NCBI GenBank assembly: GCA_963995525.1
Contig: OZ023217.1
Location: forward strand, 7,874,838-7,938,837
Direction: 5' to 3'
Length of the DNA: 64,000 bases
Source: Escarpia spicata
Taxonomy: Eukaryota > Annelida > Polychaeta > Sabellida > Siboglinidae
Both the position numbers and the translations under genes were made by a program. The notes below the pieces were generated by a model. The model was not told the DNA's origin. It did no database searches and worked only from the letters and a program-made list of their open reading frames with translations. Positions 11,541 to 24,085 of this stretch are shown piece by piece (within the stretch, counting starts at the first letter, position 1; each line of letters begins with the position of its first letter).

Positions 11541-11784
11541 GAGCTTCGGAATTTCAACCAAGAGAACCCGTGTTCAAAGCTGTATAAATGAGTATCTGGC
11601 TATAGACAGTGCATGGTGGATATATGTGTAAGAATATTCTTCGCGCATTAATTACAGCGTGGCTAGATGCTTCCTAGAGAAGTCGAGATGGTGTTCGATT
11701 GAACAGGTCTGCCAGGGAGTAAATTGTAAAGCGCTCTGAGCAGTGCTGAGGACTGGATATTGCGCTATATAAGAACTTACCTTC
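11540..11784 (+). mobile_element. SINE copy
   Basis: It contains gagaacccgtgttcaaagc (remains of the B-box head), tgagtatctggctatagaca, the central block gcttcctagagaagtcgaga and the conserved tail aaagcgctctgagcagtgc with gcgctatataagaac. The 5' part of the tRNA head is missing. This tail resembles L2/CR1-type LINE 3' ends used by many metazoan SINEs. Confidence 0.85.
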
Positions 11785-11888
11785 TTCTTCTTCTGTCCAC
11801 ATAAATAACGTGGGTGATAGTTTAGATAAAGATAACATCATATATAGCGATTTATACAGTCACCAGAACTGTTCAAAGCATTTCACCA
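11785..11888 (-). mobile_element. Inverted copy of the SINE-pair linker and left SINE tail
   Basis: acataaataacgtgggtgat and cagaactgttcaaagcattt are reverse complements of the linker and tail at 10790-10870. Together with 11540-11784 this is an upside-down version of the twin-SINE unit seen at 25135-25690. Confidence 0.7.
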
Positions 11889-12330
11889 CATTTCAGTGGC
11901 TTCTATGTTTTTTTTGTAAACTTTTTATTTATTGTGCAGGATTCACATCCATTTTTGTGCCGGATTCACACCCATATAGCAATATGGTTTCAACGTAGCA
12001 TTGCAGTACACGTTTTCTCACTTCAAGTGATATATGTTTGTTCGTTAAAATGTGTTTCATGTTGTGAAAAGCTGCTTTGGCCTGAGCAATTCGCCTCTTG
12101 ATTGCATCGTTGCGTCAACCACCAGATGTTGTTAGTAATCCCAGATAGTTATATATTTGTTTTTGCTTCAAGACAGTGCCATATGCTACTATATTGCATG
12201 TTAAAGTGTTTTTTTATAGATAACAATGGTTTCTGTTTTCATTTTGTCCAGGTATTGTAAAAGTTCGAATTGCTAAAGGAGTTTGTTATTAAGTTCGGAG
12301 ACCTCCAAATATACGTAATTTTGCGACATA
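11889..12330 (-). mobile_element. LINE fragment (minus strand)
   Basis: It matches 34878-35330 closely by eye, sharing aggattcacacccatata, gtacacgttttctcactt, agacagtgccatatgctact and ggagacctccaaatatacgt. The counterpart at 34530-35330 includes a recognisable reverse-transcriptase C-terminus, so this is a degraded piece of the same LINE family. Confidence 0.65.
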
Positions 12331-12427
12331 ACTTTTTTTTCTCGACTGCGAACGAGGATTTAAACAAAAAATTATTTGATTTTTAGATTTAATATCCCCA
12401 AATATACGCAGTTTCAACATCTCACAT

Positions 12428-13245
12428 GCCGAGATGTGACGTCACATATGACTCAAACTCGCATCAGGCCGACCCTTTCCATGAATTCAGAGCGTGTTTA
12501 CAAGGATGCCTTTCGGCTCGAAACCAGCGTCAAAATTAATTATTGTGCGACATCCCGATGTAATACAGACACTAGAGAAACAAGCAGTTATCTTACGGTT
12601 CCACATGAATTCAATGTTATTCAAAACAATGAATGCGAATGGGCCTACAAGTCGACTAGGTTTCGTCGAGCTTGAGCTCGTTTCTAGAATAATTATATCG
12701 AATGCAACCAAAGGGAGATAATCTACACCAATAAACATACATAACAAACATATATTGTATCCATCTACAGAAAGTAACGTGTATAATCTCATAACATCAC
12801 CAGAATATCGATATATGAAGGAGTTGTGTACAATTTATCATAACAACTTAAATCAGTCAGTGAGTTTTCGTTCGTCCGGCTAGCTCAGTTGGTAAACACT
12901 TTGGTTTCTTGTCATTTGTTTTATAATCGGGCGACGCCGGTTCAATCCTGACACCAAACCATTGATTTTCTTTACACTTTCTTTGTTTACGTTTTCACGA
13001 AATAATATAAACCAAATCATTTTGTATACTATAACGCACTGTTATTTTTGTAGTAATTATATATAACGATGTTTCTAAATTTTATTTATCCAAACAAATG
13101 TAATGGATATATAATTTATTATTTGTATATATATTGTACGGTGATATATTGTAATTATATATGTGAAAACAAATTGTGATATGTCTGGATAAATAAAATT
13201 GAGAAACATCGTTATATATAATTATCATATTTTCATTTTTGTGGC
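12428..13245 (+). mobile_element. Foldback element, left arm and loop only
   Basis: It is homologous to the left arm and centre of the foldback at 38752-40280: gagatgtgacgtcacatatg at the end, caagtcgactaggtttcg inside, then a tRNA-like segment, then an AT-rich loop with acgatgtttctaaattttat and its inverted partner near 13170-13220. The right arm is missing after gtggcgaat at about 13245, where another repeat begins. Confidence 0.75.
12874..12955 (+). ncRNA. tRNA-like sequence (Lys-like 5' half) within foldback arm
   Basis: gtccggctagctcagttggt fits the pol III A box and the 5' half of a tRNA-Lys; gccggttcaatcct fits the B box. The anticodon arm is abnormal and the 3' acceptor strand does not pair, so this is not a functional tRNA gene. 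It may serve as an internal promoter of a SINE-like unit. Confidence 0.55.
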
Positions 13246-13249
13246 GAAT

Positions 13250-13895
13250 ATTATATTCTTTTTTAAATATATAGATTTTTCTGTAATATTTTGTTCGATG
13301 ATTCTCTATGGACTATTCTGTACCATAGAACCATTCGACAGAATGGTTGATTATATATTTTATGCCATATTTTACTAAGTTGTGTAGAAAGTTGTGTAGA
13401 AATACGTAACTTCACTGTAGAAATCAGTACAAGGCGTCACCACACACGCTAATATACGTTGATGCCTTATTGACAAATGTGTGGTATCAAACAGTAAGTG
13501 CAGCATCCTACATGTTCTTTGTAACCGGTTGCGTTATAATCAACAACTTTGTGCTTATTATTTCGTATGTTTGTCTTTCCACTATTTCGTCTTCATTATC
13601 ATTAAACACAATTAGCTAACGCAATTTTGTGCTCGCGAAAACTTAAAGCGTCGTCAAACTTGAAGTCGACTCCACATCTTGCGTCAGCGTCTAGCAAGAC
13701 ATCATTAGCCAACCGCTGAGTGGGCAGTTCTACGTTCGACTCCGATAAAAAATAAGTGTAAGTCCATTATAGTTGAAAATGTATGAACATAGGCCATAGC
13801 CATACATGGTATTTAGAACATTCACAGGTAACAAAGAAAATACACCTTTGAATGGACCGCAAAAGGTGTCCATACAGTGAGGTCAGAGTAAATAT
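13250..13895. repeat. Dispersed repeat R2, copy 1
   Basis: From aatatatagatttttctgta through acattcacaggtaacaaaga to gtggacaccttt-like sequence, it parallels 44275-44905 at moderate divergence. Neither copy holds a conserved reading frame. The boundaries suggest an old interspersed repeat of unknown class. Confidence 0.7.
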
Positions 13896-14009
13896 CGTAA
13901 CAATTTCCGTTGAGGTTGAAAATACGCATGCGCGACCTACTTCGGTTTGTTACCAAGCTTAGCAACCGGGAATACATGTATGAAATATTTGGGTCTACTG
14001 CGTGTCTTG

Positions 14010-14190
14010 TTGTTGTAGGCCTACGACCCCTTGTGTTTACAAACTCTTATAATACACTCAGGTCTCCGCGTTTAGCCTTTGACAAACCCTGTATTTCAGA
14101 TGATCCAAACAAAATCATAACATACACACAATGCCTCGAATTCACTTTAGAAGCATCGACGGTACCAAACCAAGATAATATATTATTATA
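14010..14190. repeat. Diverged third copy of the transporter 3'-flank repeat
   Basis: It shares caggtctccgcgtttagcct, tttgacaaaccctg and the gatgatccaaacaaaatcat block with 10230-10400 and 24725-24900. It may be a dispersed repeat or the last trace of a further tandem unit. Confidence 0.6.
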
Positions 14191-14561
14191 GTCCCAAATG
14201 GCAATTACAGGGGTCAGCACACTGTTGGTTTTCCCATAGGCGACCATGTTAACGTTTTGTCTGATTATAAGAAAACGTGGCCTATAAAATGTATGAAACT
14301 TCTCACCTGCTGTTATCATCTTCTCATTGACATGCTGATAGAGTTTAACAAAAACTGCGTACTTCCAGCTCTCGTAAAATGCCTGTATGTGTGACACCCG
14401 TCAATATTTACAAATGCCGGCAAGAATTACTCCGCAAAACAGGTCACACAGGCAAATTGCTGCCAAATATCCTTCCGCTTATTAAAATCATCTAGAAATC
14501 CAAAATTTTACAGACAACGCCTTCTACAATCACACATGAAAATCTCCCTACTCAAATGCAC
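14191..14561. other. Spacer before copy B; part resembles 29035-29230
   Basis: A block with gaccatgttaacgttttgtc, tgacatgctgata and cttccagctctcgtaaaa parallels 29085-29235. Otherwise no feature is supported. The minus-strand open frame across it has no splice or family support. Confidence 0.4.
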
Positions 14562-15031
14562 GAACAGTTCGGAGGTCGAAGATTTCGGAGTCACACCCAG
14601 TGAACGCCAGCAAAGTATGCGTTGGCGTATACCACTGCGTGTTCAGAGCGATGTGTTGAGGGTATTATATTTGTTCTGACTAACGTATGTCGACTTGTGA
14701 CTGACATCTAGTTGGCCGCGATTAACACGCACGCATTACTCGTAATTGTTTTGCTAGTGTCGCCATCTGGACGACAATGCATTTAACACAACTTCGAATG
14801 GCGCGAAGAGCTGTTATTTAATTTTGTTTGTAAATAGTGAATTATTAAATAATGACTCTTTGACCAATTATGCTATATTTCACGAAACAACTATATTGTA
14901 ATGTACAGTAATTGTGGTAATTAATAAGTAATTTGTGATTATGTTGACAGGCCCATAGTTCACTGGGTTCACGTGTGGACCCCCTCAAATTTAATCTTTA
15001 AAATGTGGATCTATTATTGCATATCTTAATA

Positions 15032-16233
15032 CAGTCGCGCCTCGTTATAACGCGGTAGTCGGGGTCCACGAAATGAATCCGCGTTATAAACGGGGCGCGT
15101 TATAAACGTGGCGCGATAACGTTGCCGTCAGGGGCGCTATGATGACGACCGACACCGCTGCTGCACGAAGAACGCCATCGAAGCCAGAGTGTGCACGTCA
15201 CGCAGTCTATACCCAGTTTATGCAGCTTATTAAGCTGCCAGCCAACGTCAATGTGTATTCTGTTTAAATGTCATACACTGTTGGACCCTGTTGAATGTTG
15301 AACTGAATAAAATTCATGAGTTGTGTACCGTTTTTAAATATATAACGGACCAACAAGCCACGGTGAATGATAATATGGTACCGTTGATGTAAGATCTAAA
15401 ATAATGACCTGGCCCTCAGCAGGCAAATACGCAAATGATTTAACAAACGCTTCATTAAGGATTTAAAGCTATAAGTACGCTCACAATTAGCTTAACTTCG
15501 TCTTTCAATCAATATCAAAATACCAATTTAGAAAGCACATTTAACGTGCCAAACAATCTTATGATTCACAAATCCATATGCGGTTGACGAATTAATATTT
15601 TGGCGCACCAGTACAGGCAGTAGCTTTGCGTTCATCGCAGCGAAAAGCTAATATTTGTTACGCAATGTTAGCTTACTGATCTTGCCTGCTGAGCTGTATT
15701 GAAACATATTTAACCCATTCTTAAGCAAGGCGTATTTGTGAATTTCAATTGCACTTTACAAGCCGCCCGGTGCCGAAACCAGGCGAACTCGCGATCCGTG
15801 GAAGCCATGAGCATGACTAACAGATAGGAAACGATTCGTTTGATGTCGGCGCGAAACAAACAATACCTCGCTCCACATTTACTGTTCCTAAAGTTAAAAT
15901 TGACCATAATCATAGTCAAAGAAACTTATACCTTTGATAGCATTGGCAGTGCAGAATAAACAACGGCAACGTAGTGACGCGCCTCACACTTGATTCGTTG
16001 CCGTTGTACGTCAACGTTAAATTTATTGTCCGCCAACTAGTCTTTCAATATACACATGTCGTGGACAAAGACGGGGATAACTTCACACAAAACAATTGAC
16101 AGTTATTACCATGTTAATATAGTTTGTGGTAGCGCCCATTTCCCCCCTGGCGGCAGAAATTCGGGGTCCACGACCGACCGAGTTATAACCGAATCCGCGT
16201 TATAACGGGGCGCGTTATAACAAGGCGCGACTG
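15032..16233. mobile_element. Tigger/pogo-like non-autonomous transposon, copy B
   Basis: Inverted ends cagtcgcgcctcg and aaggcgcgactg are intact. It is about 50 bp longer than the copy A element owing to a block around 15396-15449 (with cctggccctcagcaggcaaa) absent from copy A. Confidence 0.7.
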
Positions 16234-17800
16234 TTCCCTGTTTCTCAGAACCGTGAACCCTTCCCCTTCATAAAAGCTGCACGATGCTGTTTAAAGTATG
16301 GCAGGACAGCCTGATTGTTACAAATGTTAAAAGGATAACCTTTATCTATTGCGTGTTCTCCAGGGAATGAATTGTTAGCCAGGATGTGGCTTCTGTCCCC
16401 ATTGCAATACATGTGTATATGAAAAGGCCAGTCACTGGAGGAAGGTGCATCAAAGGACCACTGCATCCATCTAGCCATGCAGGGAGAATTCACACTATCC
16501 CAAGGTCTCCTGCTATGTAAACACATAGGATAACAAATACACAAGAAGCCAATTTTACTCCAAAGGTAAATGACTCCAAATTGTAGTCAATCAGAGGTGA
16601 ATGATCCAGCTAAAAACTGCTAGTGGGTCTAACCAACCAATCAGTGATGCCTTTTAATATCCCTATTACCACGGATAGAGTTGACTTAGAGGATTTATTT
16701 GAATAACTCTATTTGATATCGACATTTAACTGCATGACTTTAAATATAATGAAGGTTGCATATGTGGGTGATTATTTTTATTTTTAGTATGCTGATTGAG
16801 GTAATTACTGACTACAAAGTGGGTATTCTAAAAAAACAACACCTTAATGTGTAACGAGCTCTTACGATTGAACAAAATAATTATTTGGTGGGTTGAGCCA
16901 GCACTTCAGCACATTGTTGGATCATGTCATTGGAAGACAAGAGGGGGGGTGTGCTGTTGTCTGTTGTCAACATTTCGCGTTAGCGCTCAGCATTTTTAAG
17001 CTCGCCAAAAACATCCAACTGCATCCCCACTCCTTGAGACAGACCAAACATATCCAACTGCATCTGCTTCAAGGCTCACCAAAAACTTCCAACTGCACCC
17101 CTCTTGCCAAAATACTGGGGGGCTAATCCTATATCCAGCTCACCACCAAAAAAAATATCGGGGACTGAGCCCCCGGTGGATTCTAGCCACTCATCCCCCA
17201 GAACCGGCGCCAATGGAGCGTATAATTTCTTACAAGCTGCAAAACCGTAGACAGATTCATCTGGTTTGACACACATCATAGTTTTCACTTATTGCACTGG
17301 AACAAGTATTTATATAGATGAATAATTATATTTAAACAATAAGAACATCATGCGTATCGAACTTTATTTTAGATGCACGTGCTAATGTGAAACTGAGAAT
17401 TAGGTGGCCTTATGGTTGTGAAATCCTGTGGTTGGTATTTGCTACAAAGGGGAAAGTAATCTCGGATGGGGAAGCAGGAATGTGTAAAGGGCCTTTATTC
17501 TCAATTATTTTGTTCATTGTGTTATCCATATAGCTAAATAATAATTTTAGCACTTCAAATGTTCATGCAGTCAATGTGGCCTAGAGGTGACGGTACACAG
17601 CTGTATGACACTTATAAATTCCACAGGAGGAAATTTGTTCTAATCATCTATTTATGGTACATATTTTATAAAGGATTACTAATTGAATTCTCTTGTTGAT
17701 AAATTGTGGAACTTTTGTGCTGCAGATCAGATAAATATAATTTATTAGTTGATTGAAATCAGATTGTAAATGCCCCCAAATTGTAATATGTTAAGTGTTT

Positions 17801-17866
17801 ATTCTAAACATAACTTGGACACACCCACTTTGCTCGGTACCTCCTTTATTATATTAATCAGACCTA

Positions 17867-17926
<60 letters not shown>

Positions 17927-18065
17927 GAATGATACAGATTGATACAGATTCTTACAGAATTTTAGGTCAAAAATACAGATTGCAACCCAAAAAATATGGT
18001 AGCTCTGATTAATATAATAAAGGAGGTACCGAGCAAAGTGGGTGTGTCCAAGTTATGTTTAGAAT
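17801..18065. mobile_element. Hairpin (MITE-like) element with TA core, copy B
   Basis: The same inverted arms as 3198-3464 flank a TA run; the arms remain nearly identical to copy A. Confidence 0.6.
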
Positions 18066-18083
18066 ATATTATTATTATATATG

Positions 18084-18121
<38 letters not shown>

Positions 18122-18152
18122 CATATATAATAATATATATATATATATATAT
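18066..18152. repeat. AT microsatellite, contracted relative to copy A
   Basis: Alternating TA with one tacatacatatataataat interruption. The cacaca-containing section present in copy A is missing. Confidence 0.88.
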
Positions 18153-19059
18153 GCTACACATACCATAACAACAAGTACATAATTTTATTACTCATACATT
18201 ATACACAATAATAATTATTATAAATATATACAAAATCGCATACACAACGAAGGGTTTTGAGTAAATAATCCAGTTACATTAATAATAAACTATCATTGCG
18301 TGTTGGCCTTTATGAATAAAATTTGATGTAAATTAGACTTAATCAGCAACAAAATCGGGCAAATCTCCATGGAATACATTCTATTCCCACTTTGTCTGAA
18401 AACGTACCCCAAAAACAACCTCGCTACGGGCCTGCTACTGCTGGTACTAAATGTGGTTTTAGAATCTAAGATGAAACCACCCGGACCACCGACCTAATAC
18501 TTACTTTATTGTCCTTCCCGCTAGAAACCTAACCCTCTGCATTATGAACCCCCACATGAGCATGTGGCGCCCTCTGCATTGTAAAACATATCCCCCAAAC
18601 TTGTGGCGCCACCTGGAGTATGTATTGGTAAAAAGTGAATCCCCGGTTGTGAAAAGCTGGCTACGGGCCTGCATAATAACTTTGACGTGGTATTTTTAAA
18701 TTGATATTTATTGTATAACTTTGATCAGGTTTTGAAATTGTTAACCGAATTAATATATCTTCCTTGTCACCACCGCCATCACCACTGTATAGTTGAGGGT
18801 GGGTGGGGGGGGGGGGGGGGGGGTGTGAATGTGTAGGACTGAGTTATAATTATTTCACTGTGACTGTCTTACTTTAAATGTATTCTTATAACATACCCCA
18901 TGAAAAAGTTGACTTTTGAGAAATTCATTGTATCTTGTAGTTCATTTGCTGGTCACACACAGGTTAAAATGTGTTGGGCGCCCAATAAAGAAGTAAACGT
19001 AAGTTCTTATTTTTCTTATGTCAAGTCCGTGGGACTGCTCAAGGCGGTTTTTACTTCAC

Positions 19060-19205
19060 ATCCTGGCCGGAATGGCAATTCGACTTCTCTGGGAAGCATT
19101 CGTCCGCGCTGCAACAACTGCGCGAAGACAGCGCATTAATTTACATCCACTATTTTCTGTGGTCAGGGACTCATTTATATAACTGATCCCAAGTTACTAA
19201 AAAGC
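19060..19205 (-). mobile_element. SINE fragment (antisense), copy B
   Basis: Duplicate of 4545-4690, with the same body block and no tRNA head. Confidence 0.6.
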
Positions 19206-19239
19206 AGAGCAAGACAATTGTAACCCGGTGTACTGGTCT

Positions 19240-19945
19240 GGGAGTAAGTTCCGGTCTGAAAGTAAGTTTCGGTTCCGTTTTGCGTATTGCGCATGTGGGT
19301 GTACATGCCAAAGGTTAGCGCCTACTTTCGGCCCGCTTATACATGTGTCGAAAGTAAGTTTCGGTATGAAAATAAGTTCCGTTTCCGTTTAGCATATTAC
19401 GTATACCTGTACGTGTGTACATGCCAAAGGTTAGCGCCTGCTTCTGGCCAGCTTAAACACAGTGTCTGCCGAAAGTATGCGTGACCCACTTATATTATAA
19501 CTTGCAATAATTATACGCTTACTTTTGTAATTGTTTAAATGACACATATCTCCGTCAGTTTGGCATATATGAAGCTGAAATGTTGTGTTTGATCTTTGAT
19601 CATTGGGAGTGGTTCGTAGATTTGGATTTTTTTATAAATTCGTCGGCAGTGGGGATCCTGGGGGGTAAAAATTTGTAAATGACACATATCTGTCAGTTTG
19701 GCATGTGTGAAGCTGAAATTGTGTATTTTATCTAGCGGGCCCATTGTGGTAGTTTGAAAATGTAGATCTTTTTGAAATACATCCAGGGGTGGGGGTCTCG
19801 GGGGAGGTCACCATTTTAAAATTGCACTTATCTCCGTTAGTTTTGCATATATGGAGCTGACATTTTGATTCCAGTCTAGCAGGCCCATTGGGGTGGTTCC
19901 AAATTCGTACGAAGGATGGGGATCTTGGGGTCACCATTTCCAAAC
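19240..19945. repeat. Two-unit and three-unit tandem repeats, copy B
   Basis: Corresponds to 4725-4965 and 5022-5430. Unit number is unchanged since duplication. Confidence 0.75.
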
Positions 19946-20334
19946 ATTTTTTACCAACACAACTGTTTTTTTACATATATGGAAATGAGTCAGGCAGTCA
20001 CGAATCACATAAGTTAAAATATATTATTATGTCAACGTATATAATTATGTGTGACATAACAGTTCAAATAGTATTATTAAATTAAATATAAAATGCAAAA
20101 AAATAATTTATTGACACAGATCAAAACCACGTAGCCCTTTGTATAATACTACAATGTTTACAACAAAACATTTCTACAAATATGGTTTATTATAACATTT
20201 AATCAGACAAATAATCACGTCCAATTATTCAGCTCTTGTCACGCGCAGATGTACGCTAGCTGTACAGCACCATAGGGGAGCATATAGGTCAATGTAGTAA
20301 CGGTCGCTATAGCAAACAGAAATGATTAATTATG

Positions 20335-20519
20335 TAACTCGCCGCGTTCGACGAGGAAGGGGTCAAAGTTGATCAGTCACCCGAGGTCACGTTGCTCACC
20401 ACGGTGTAACTCAATCGCCGCATACTTCTGGCACGGGGTCATAGTTGGTCGGTCACCTGAGGTCACGTTGTTCACTGCGGGTTGCATTTTGTGTACTACG
20501 CTTGCGCGATCTTGCGCAA
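20335..20519 (+). promoter_or_regulatory. Candidate upstream control region of the copy B transporter gene
   Basis: The two 76-bp repeats with gaggtcacgttg and the TTGCGCAA palindrome (20512-20519) are retained as in copy A, apart from a substitution or two. This copy may therefore still be transcribed even though its coding region is broken. Confidence 0.33.
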
Positions 20520-21948
20520 TATGCAAAAACGAAACCGGAATTTTCTTTCAGACTGGAACTTACTTCCAGACCAGTACACCGTATCTTCAAATGATAACCC
20601 GACGTTCTGACTACTATGCCACAGCACCAGTCTGATGACCCAATGTATAAGTCTTCCTCATGCAACATTGTTTCTGTCTGTCTTCGCAAGCAGGAGACGA
20701 ACTCAGCATGAGCTCCGACGAGACCCGGGAGCATAGAACCGCCTCCAAGGATCAAGTCGCCGTCGAACCTCCGGAGAACCGGAAGCGAGCACTAGACGGT
20801 GGCTGGGGCTGGATGTGCGTGTTTGGATGCACATTCATGCACTTTCTAATCGGCGGTTACGGCCGGTCATACGGCCTGATCTACCTGCAGTTGCGCAGTC
20901 ACTTCAACAGTAGCGCCGCCCTGACGGCGTGGGTGGGAGGCGCATGCGTGGCCGTCAGAATGGGATGCAGTGAGTGGTCTCGATCAGTTCTTTCTCATTA
21001 TTTTTGGTAATACAAAATTTACATTTAAAGTTCAGTGAAACCAACATTTCTTAACAATTGGTCATATTTATGATAGCGAAACTAACTTAAATTATTTCTT
21101 TTAAATATATAAGCATTGGTTTTCACCCTCAAAAGGGACTTTGGTGTGCTTTATGCAGTACCCGGTACTTCCACTTGTTTCCGTACTTTCGACATAAATC
21201 CAGCCAATTTTTGCTAGCTCTTGTTATATGTTCATTGGCCAGAATTCTTCTTCGTCTTATACTGCCTCGTACGTGGGCCGCAGCGCTGTTTTTCATGAGC
21301 GCATTGCGGTAAACATTAGCTCTATCAATGCCAATACGTTAGCAGCTAGCATCTGCTGTCAGTATTTATATACTTGATTTTTGAAAGATTGCTGCACTTA
21401 CTTAGATTTTATGAATAGCGGTGCCAGTGACCTTTATCCGAATTCTAATCATTTTCCGTGCCCAGTGCTAGAGGAGACATGTTACATACACCATAAAATA
21501 TAGTTCACTCAAATTAAATTTGTGCATGTTATTTAAAGAAATTGTGCGGTATAAACGCAGTTAAACTAGAAGAATAGGAAAACACTACATGTTAGTAAAC
21601 AGAAATTGCAAGCTGTATTTAACTAAGTATTTTGTTTACGAATGCATTACCTACTGTTCAAATTCTTGCAATGTAGTTATGTATGTATTGTAATAAATCA
21701 ACGTCCCTATTCCAGGTCCGTTGTCTAACGCACTCAGTCGTCGTTTCTCGGCTCGCGTTGTTGTCTTCGTTGGGGGTCTGTTGGTGGGAACAGGTAGTGT
21801 ACTCAACGCCTTCGCTACCAGCACCGAGTACATGATCTTCACCTATTCTATCATGACGGGTAACGTTTTATTTCTTTTTGTTTTACGAGAAATATTAAGC
21901 GTATCAATTGTTAAAAATATGCAACTGTTTTTGATCGAGTACCCGCGA

Positions 21949-21950
<2 letters not shown>

Positions 21951-21986
<36 letters not shown>

Positions 21987-22235
21987 GTGTGTGTATGTGT
22001 GTGTTTGTGCGTGTGCATGCGTGTGTGCGTATGTGTGTGTATGTACATGCAAGCGTGTGTGCGCAGTAGACTATGTATATGTGTTTCGTATGTACGTATA
22101 CACGTATGTCCGTATGTATGTACGTACGCATGCATGCACATATGTACGCATGCACATATACACGTATGTATATATGTATGTATTCATGTACGCCTGTACG
22201 TACGCACGTATGTCCGTCTGTACGTGTGCCATTCG
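21951..22235 (+). repeat. TG/TATG/TACG compound microsatellite, copy B intron 2
   Basis: Counterpart of 7443-7735, about six bases shorter in the TG section. It ends about 20 bp before exon 3. Confidence 0.95.
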
Positions 22236-23529
22236 TGTCCTGTTTTTCTCCTGCAGGTCTCGGCGGAAGTCTCGTTTACAGTCCGTCGCTGGTCGTCGTC
22301 GGCGAATACTTCGAGAAGAGACGTGGCGTCGCCATCGGCATAGCAACGGCTGGTTCCGGTGTCGGCGCGTTCTTGGGGCCGCCGCTAATAATCTTCCTCT
22401 TCGAACGCTACGGCTTCTTCAGCGGTCTCATGGTCGTCGGAGCCGTCATGTACAACTGTTGCATCAGTGGCGTCCTCTATCGGCCACTCGAAGACAACCT
22501 GCCGCGCCATGTGACGTCGCAGAGCTTGAAACTATCGCTGGAGTGCGGAGAAGAAATGGGCGGCCGTGACGGTGGAGGAGACACAATTGTCTCGGACGGA
22601 ATCGACCGGGATGGGGCGACAAAGGAAGGTGTTCCACTGACCGGACCGAAGTCGGACTACAGCATCAGCAACGAGGCGGCAAACTGCGGACAAAACAGGT
22701 TGTCGCGGTTCCGCCGGGCATATGAAGCGGTCAGGTCTGTCGGCCGGTCGCTGGACGTATCCGTATGGTCAGACTGGCGGTTTGCGCTTTTCGCCCCGTC
22801 GCAGGCGATAATAGTTATGGCCGTCATCCCCGTGTCGATGTTAGCGCCGGCCGTCGCTAAACAGAACGGCCTGTCGGAGACGCAAGCCGCCTTCGTGCTG
22901 TCTGCCTTGGCGTCCGGCGACTTCGTCGGTCGCCTTTTCTCTGGTTTCTTCTTCGACCTGTCGCTTGTACGGAGACAGCGACACCGCCCGTTCAGCTGTT
23001 CTCGGCCTCCGCTGCATTTGCGTGGTCGTTCATCGCGACTTTCACTGCCTCTGTGCTGAACGCGATCATCTTCGGCGTGTTCATTGGCTTCGTCATTGCT
23101 CAACGGACTAGCATGGTGTGCGACCTGATGGGCGCGGACCGCCTCTCTAGCACTCTCGGCATGTTGGTGTCCGCTCAGGGCGTCGGGGTCTTGGTCGGAC
23201 CCTTTTTTGCCGGTGAGTGGTTAACGAGTGTGATGTGGGTAAGTTCTTATCACGGTATAGAGTCATTATGACTGCTCAATGCGCAGTACACGCCACCAGG
23301 TGGCAGTACGGTTCATTCATTCAGGGGATTGCAATAGTAAAGTCTGCTCCTAACAAACGCTTTTGCAATAGTTTTAGCAATAGAAAATTACATATACCGG
23401 CGAATACGACGAAGATCACGAATATGTTAAAAACAGCATGTGTTGTCGAAAATTGAAGTTACTATCAAAACCCACTCCTAGATTCCGCACCGAGGTTGGT
23501 GGTGTGATAGGATTTGCGAAAAACATCTT

Positions 23530-24085
23530 TACGATATCTCTAGCAAGGATATTACGAAACTTCAACGTGTCCAAAATTGTCTAGCTAGGATAGTTACAAG
23601 ATATGTTTTTTCTCGCTCCGTACCACTTTTTATGTTTTTGCATTGGCTTCCTGTACGATATCGTATACTAATTAAGATCTCTACCATTACATACCAGGCA
23701 GTTGGCAACCATCTTATTTGCATTCACTGCTTACCCCTGTAAGAAAACCTACCCAGCTTCGATCACCTTGGTCTGACCTACCTTTTGTTCCTATAGTCAA
23801 CACAAACATTCGAACTGGGGCTTTTTCTGTTGCTCCACCAACTCTTTGGAATATGCTCCCTCTTATCGATAGATCAGTTCAAAATATTACAACATTCTGC
23901 CATCATTAAAAAACTTATCTTTACAACCTTTCTTACCCCCCATAGGTCTCTAGCGCCTTGACCCATCTGTTGACAGCTGGAATACTTTGGATTTTGAGAT
24001 TGATCAATCCTTTTGTTTTGACGCTCCTCAAGGATGTAGGCGTAATAGAAGTTATCTTATTATTATACTTATTATTATCGAGGAG
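23530..24085 (+). mobile_element. 3' end of a non-LTR retrotransposon in intron 3, copy B
   Basis: Counterpart of 9035-9590 with the same reverse-transcriptase C-terminal motifs and TTATTATTA tail. Confidence 0.85.

Larger units (their letters stand above)
14948..18671. mobile_element. hAT-like composite DNA transposon relic, copy B
   Basis: Duplicate of the element at 387-4146: caggcccatag at the left and ctacgggcctg at the right, containing the same nested elements. The same uncertainty about termini applies. Confidence 0.4.

Noticed and set aside
12874..12955. Functional tRNA gene
   Set aside because: A and B boxes are present, but the anticodon arm and acceptor pairing fail; better seen as a tRNA-derived repeat promoter.
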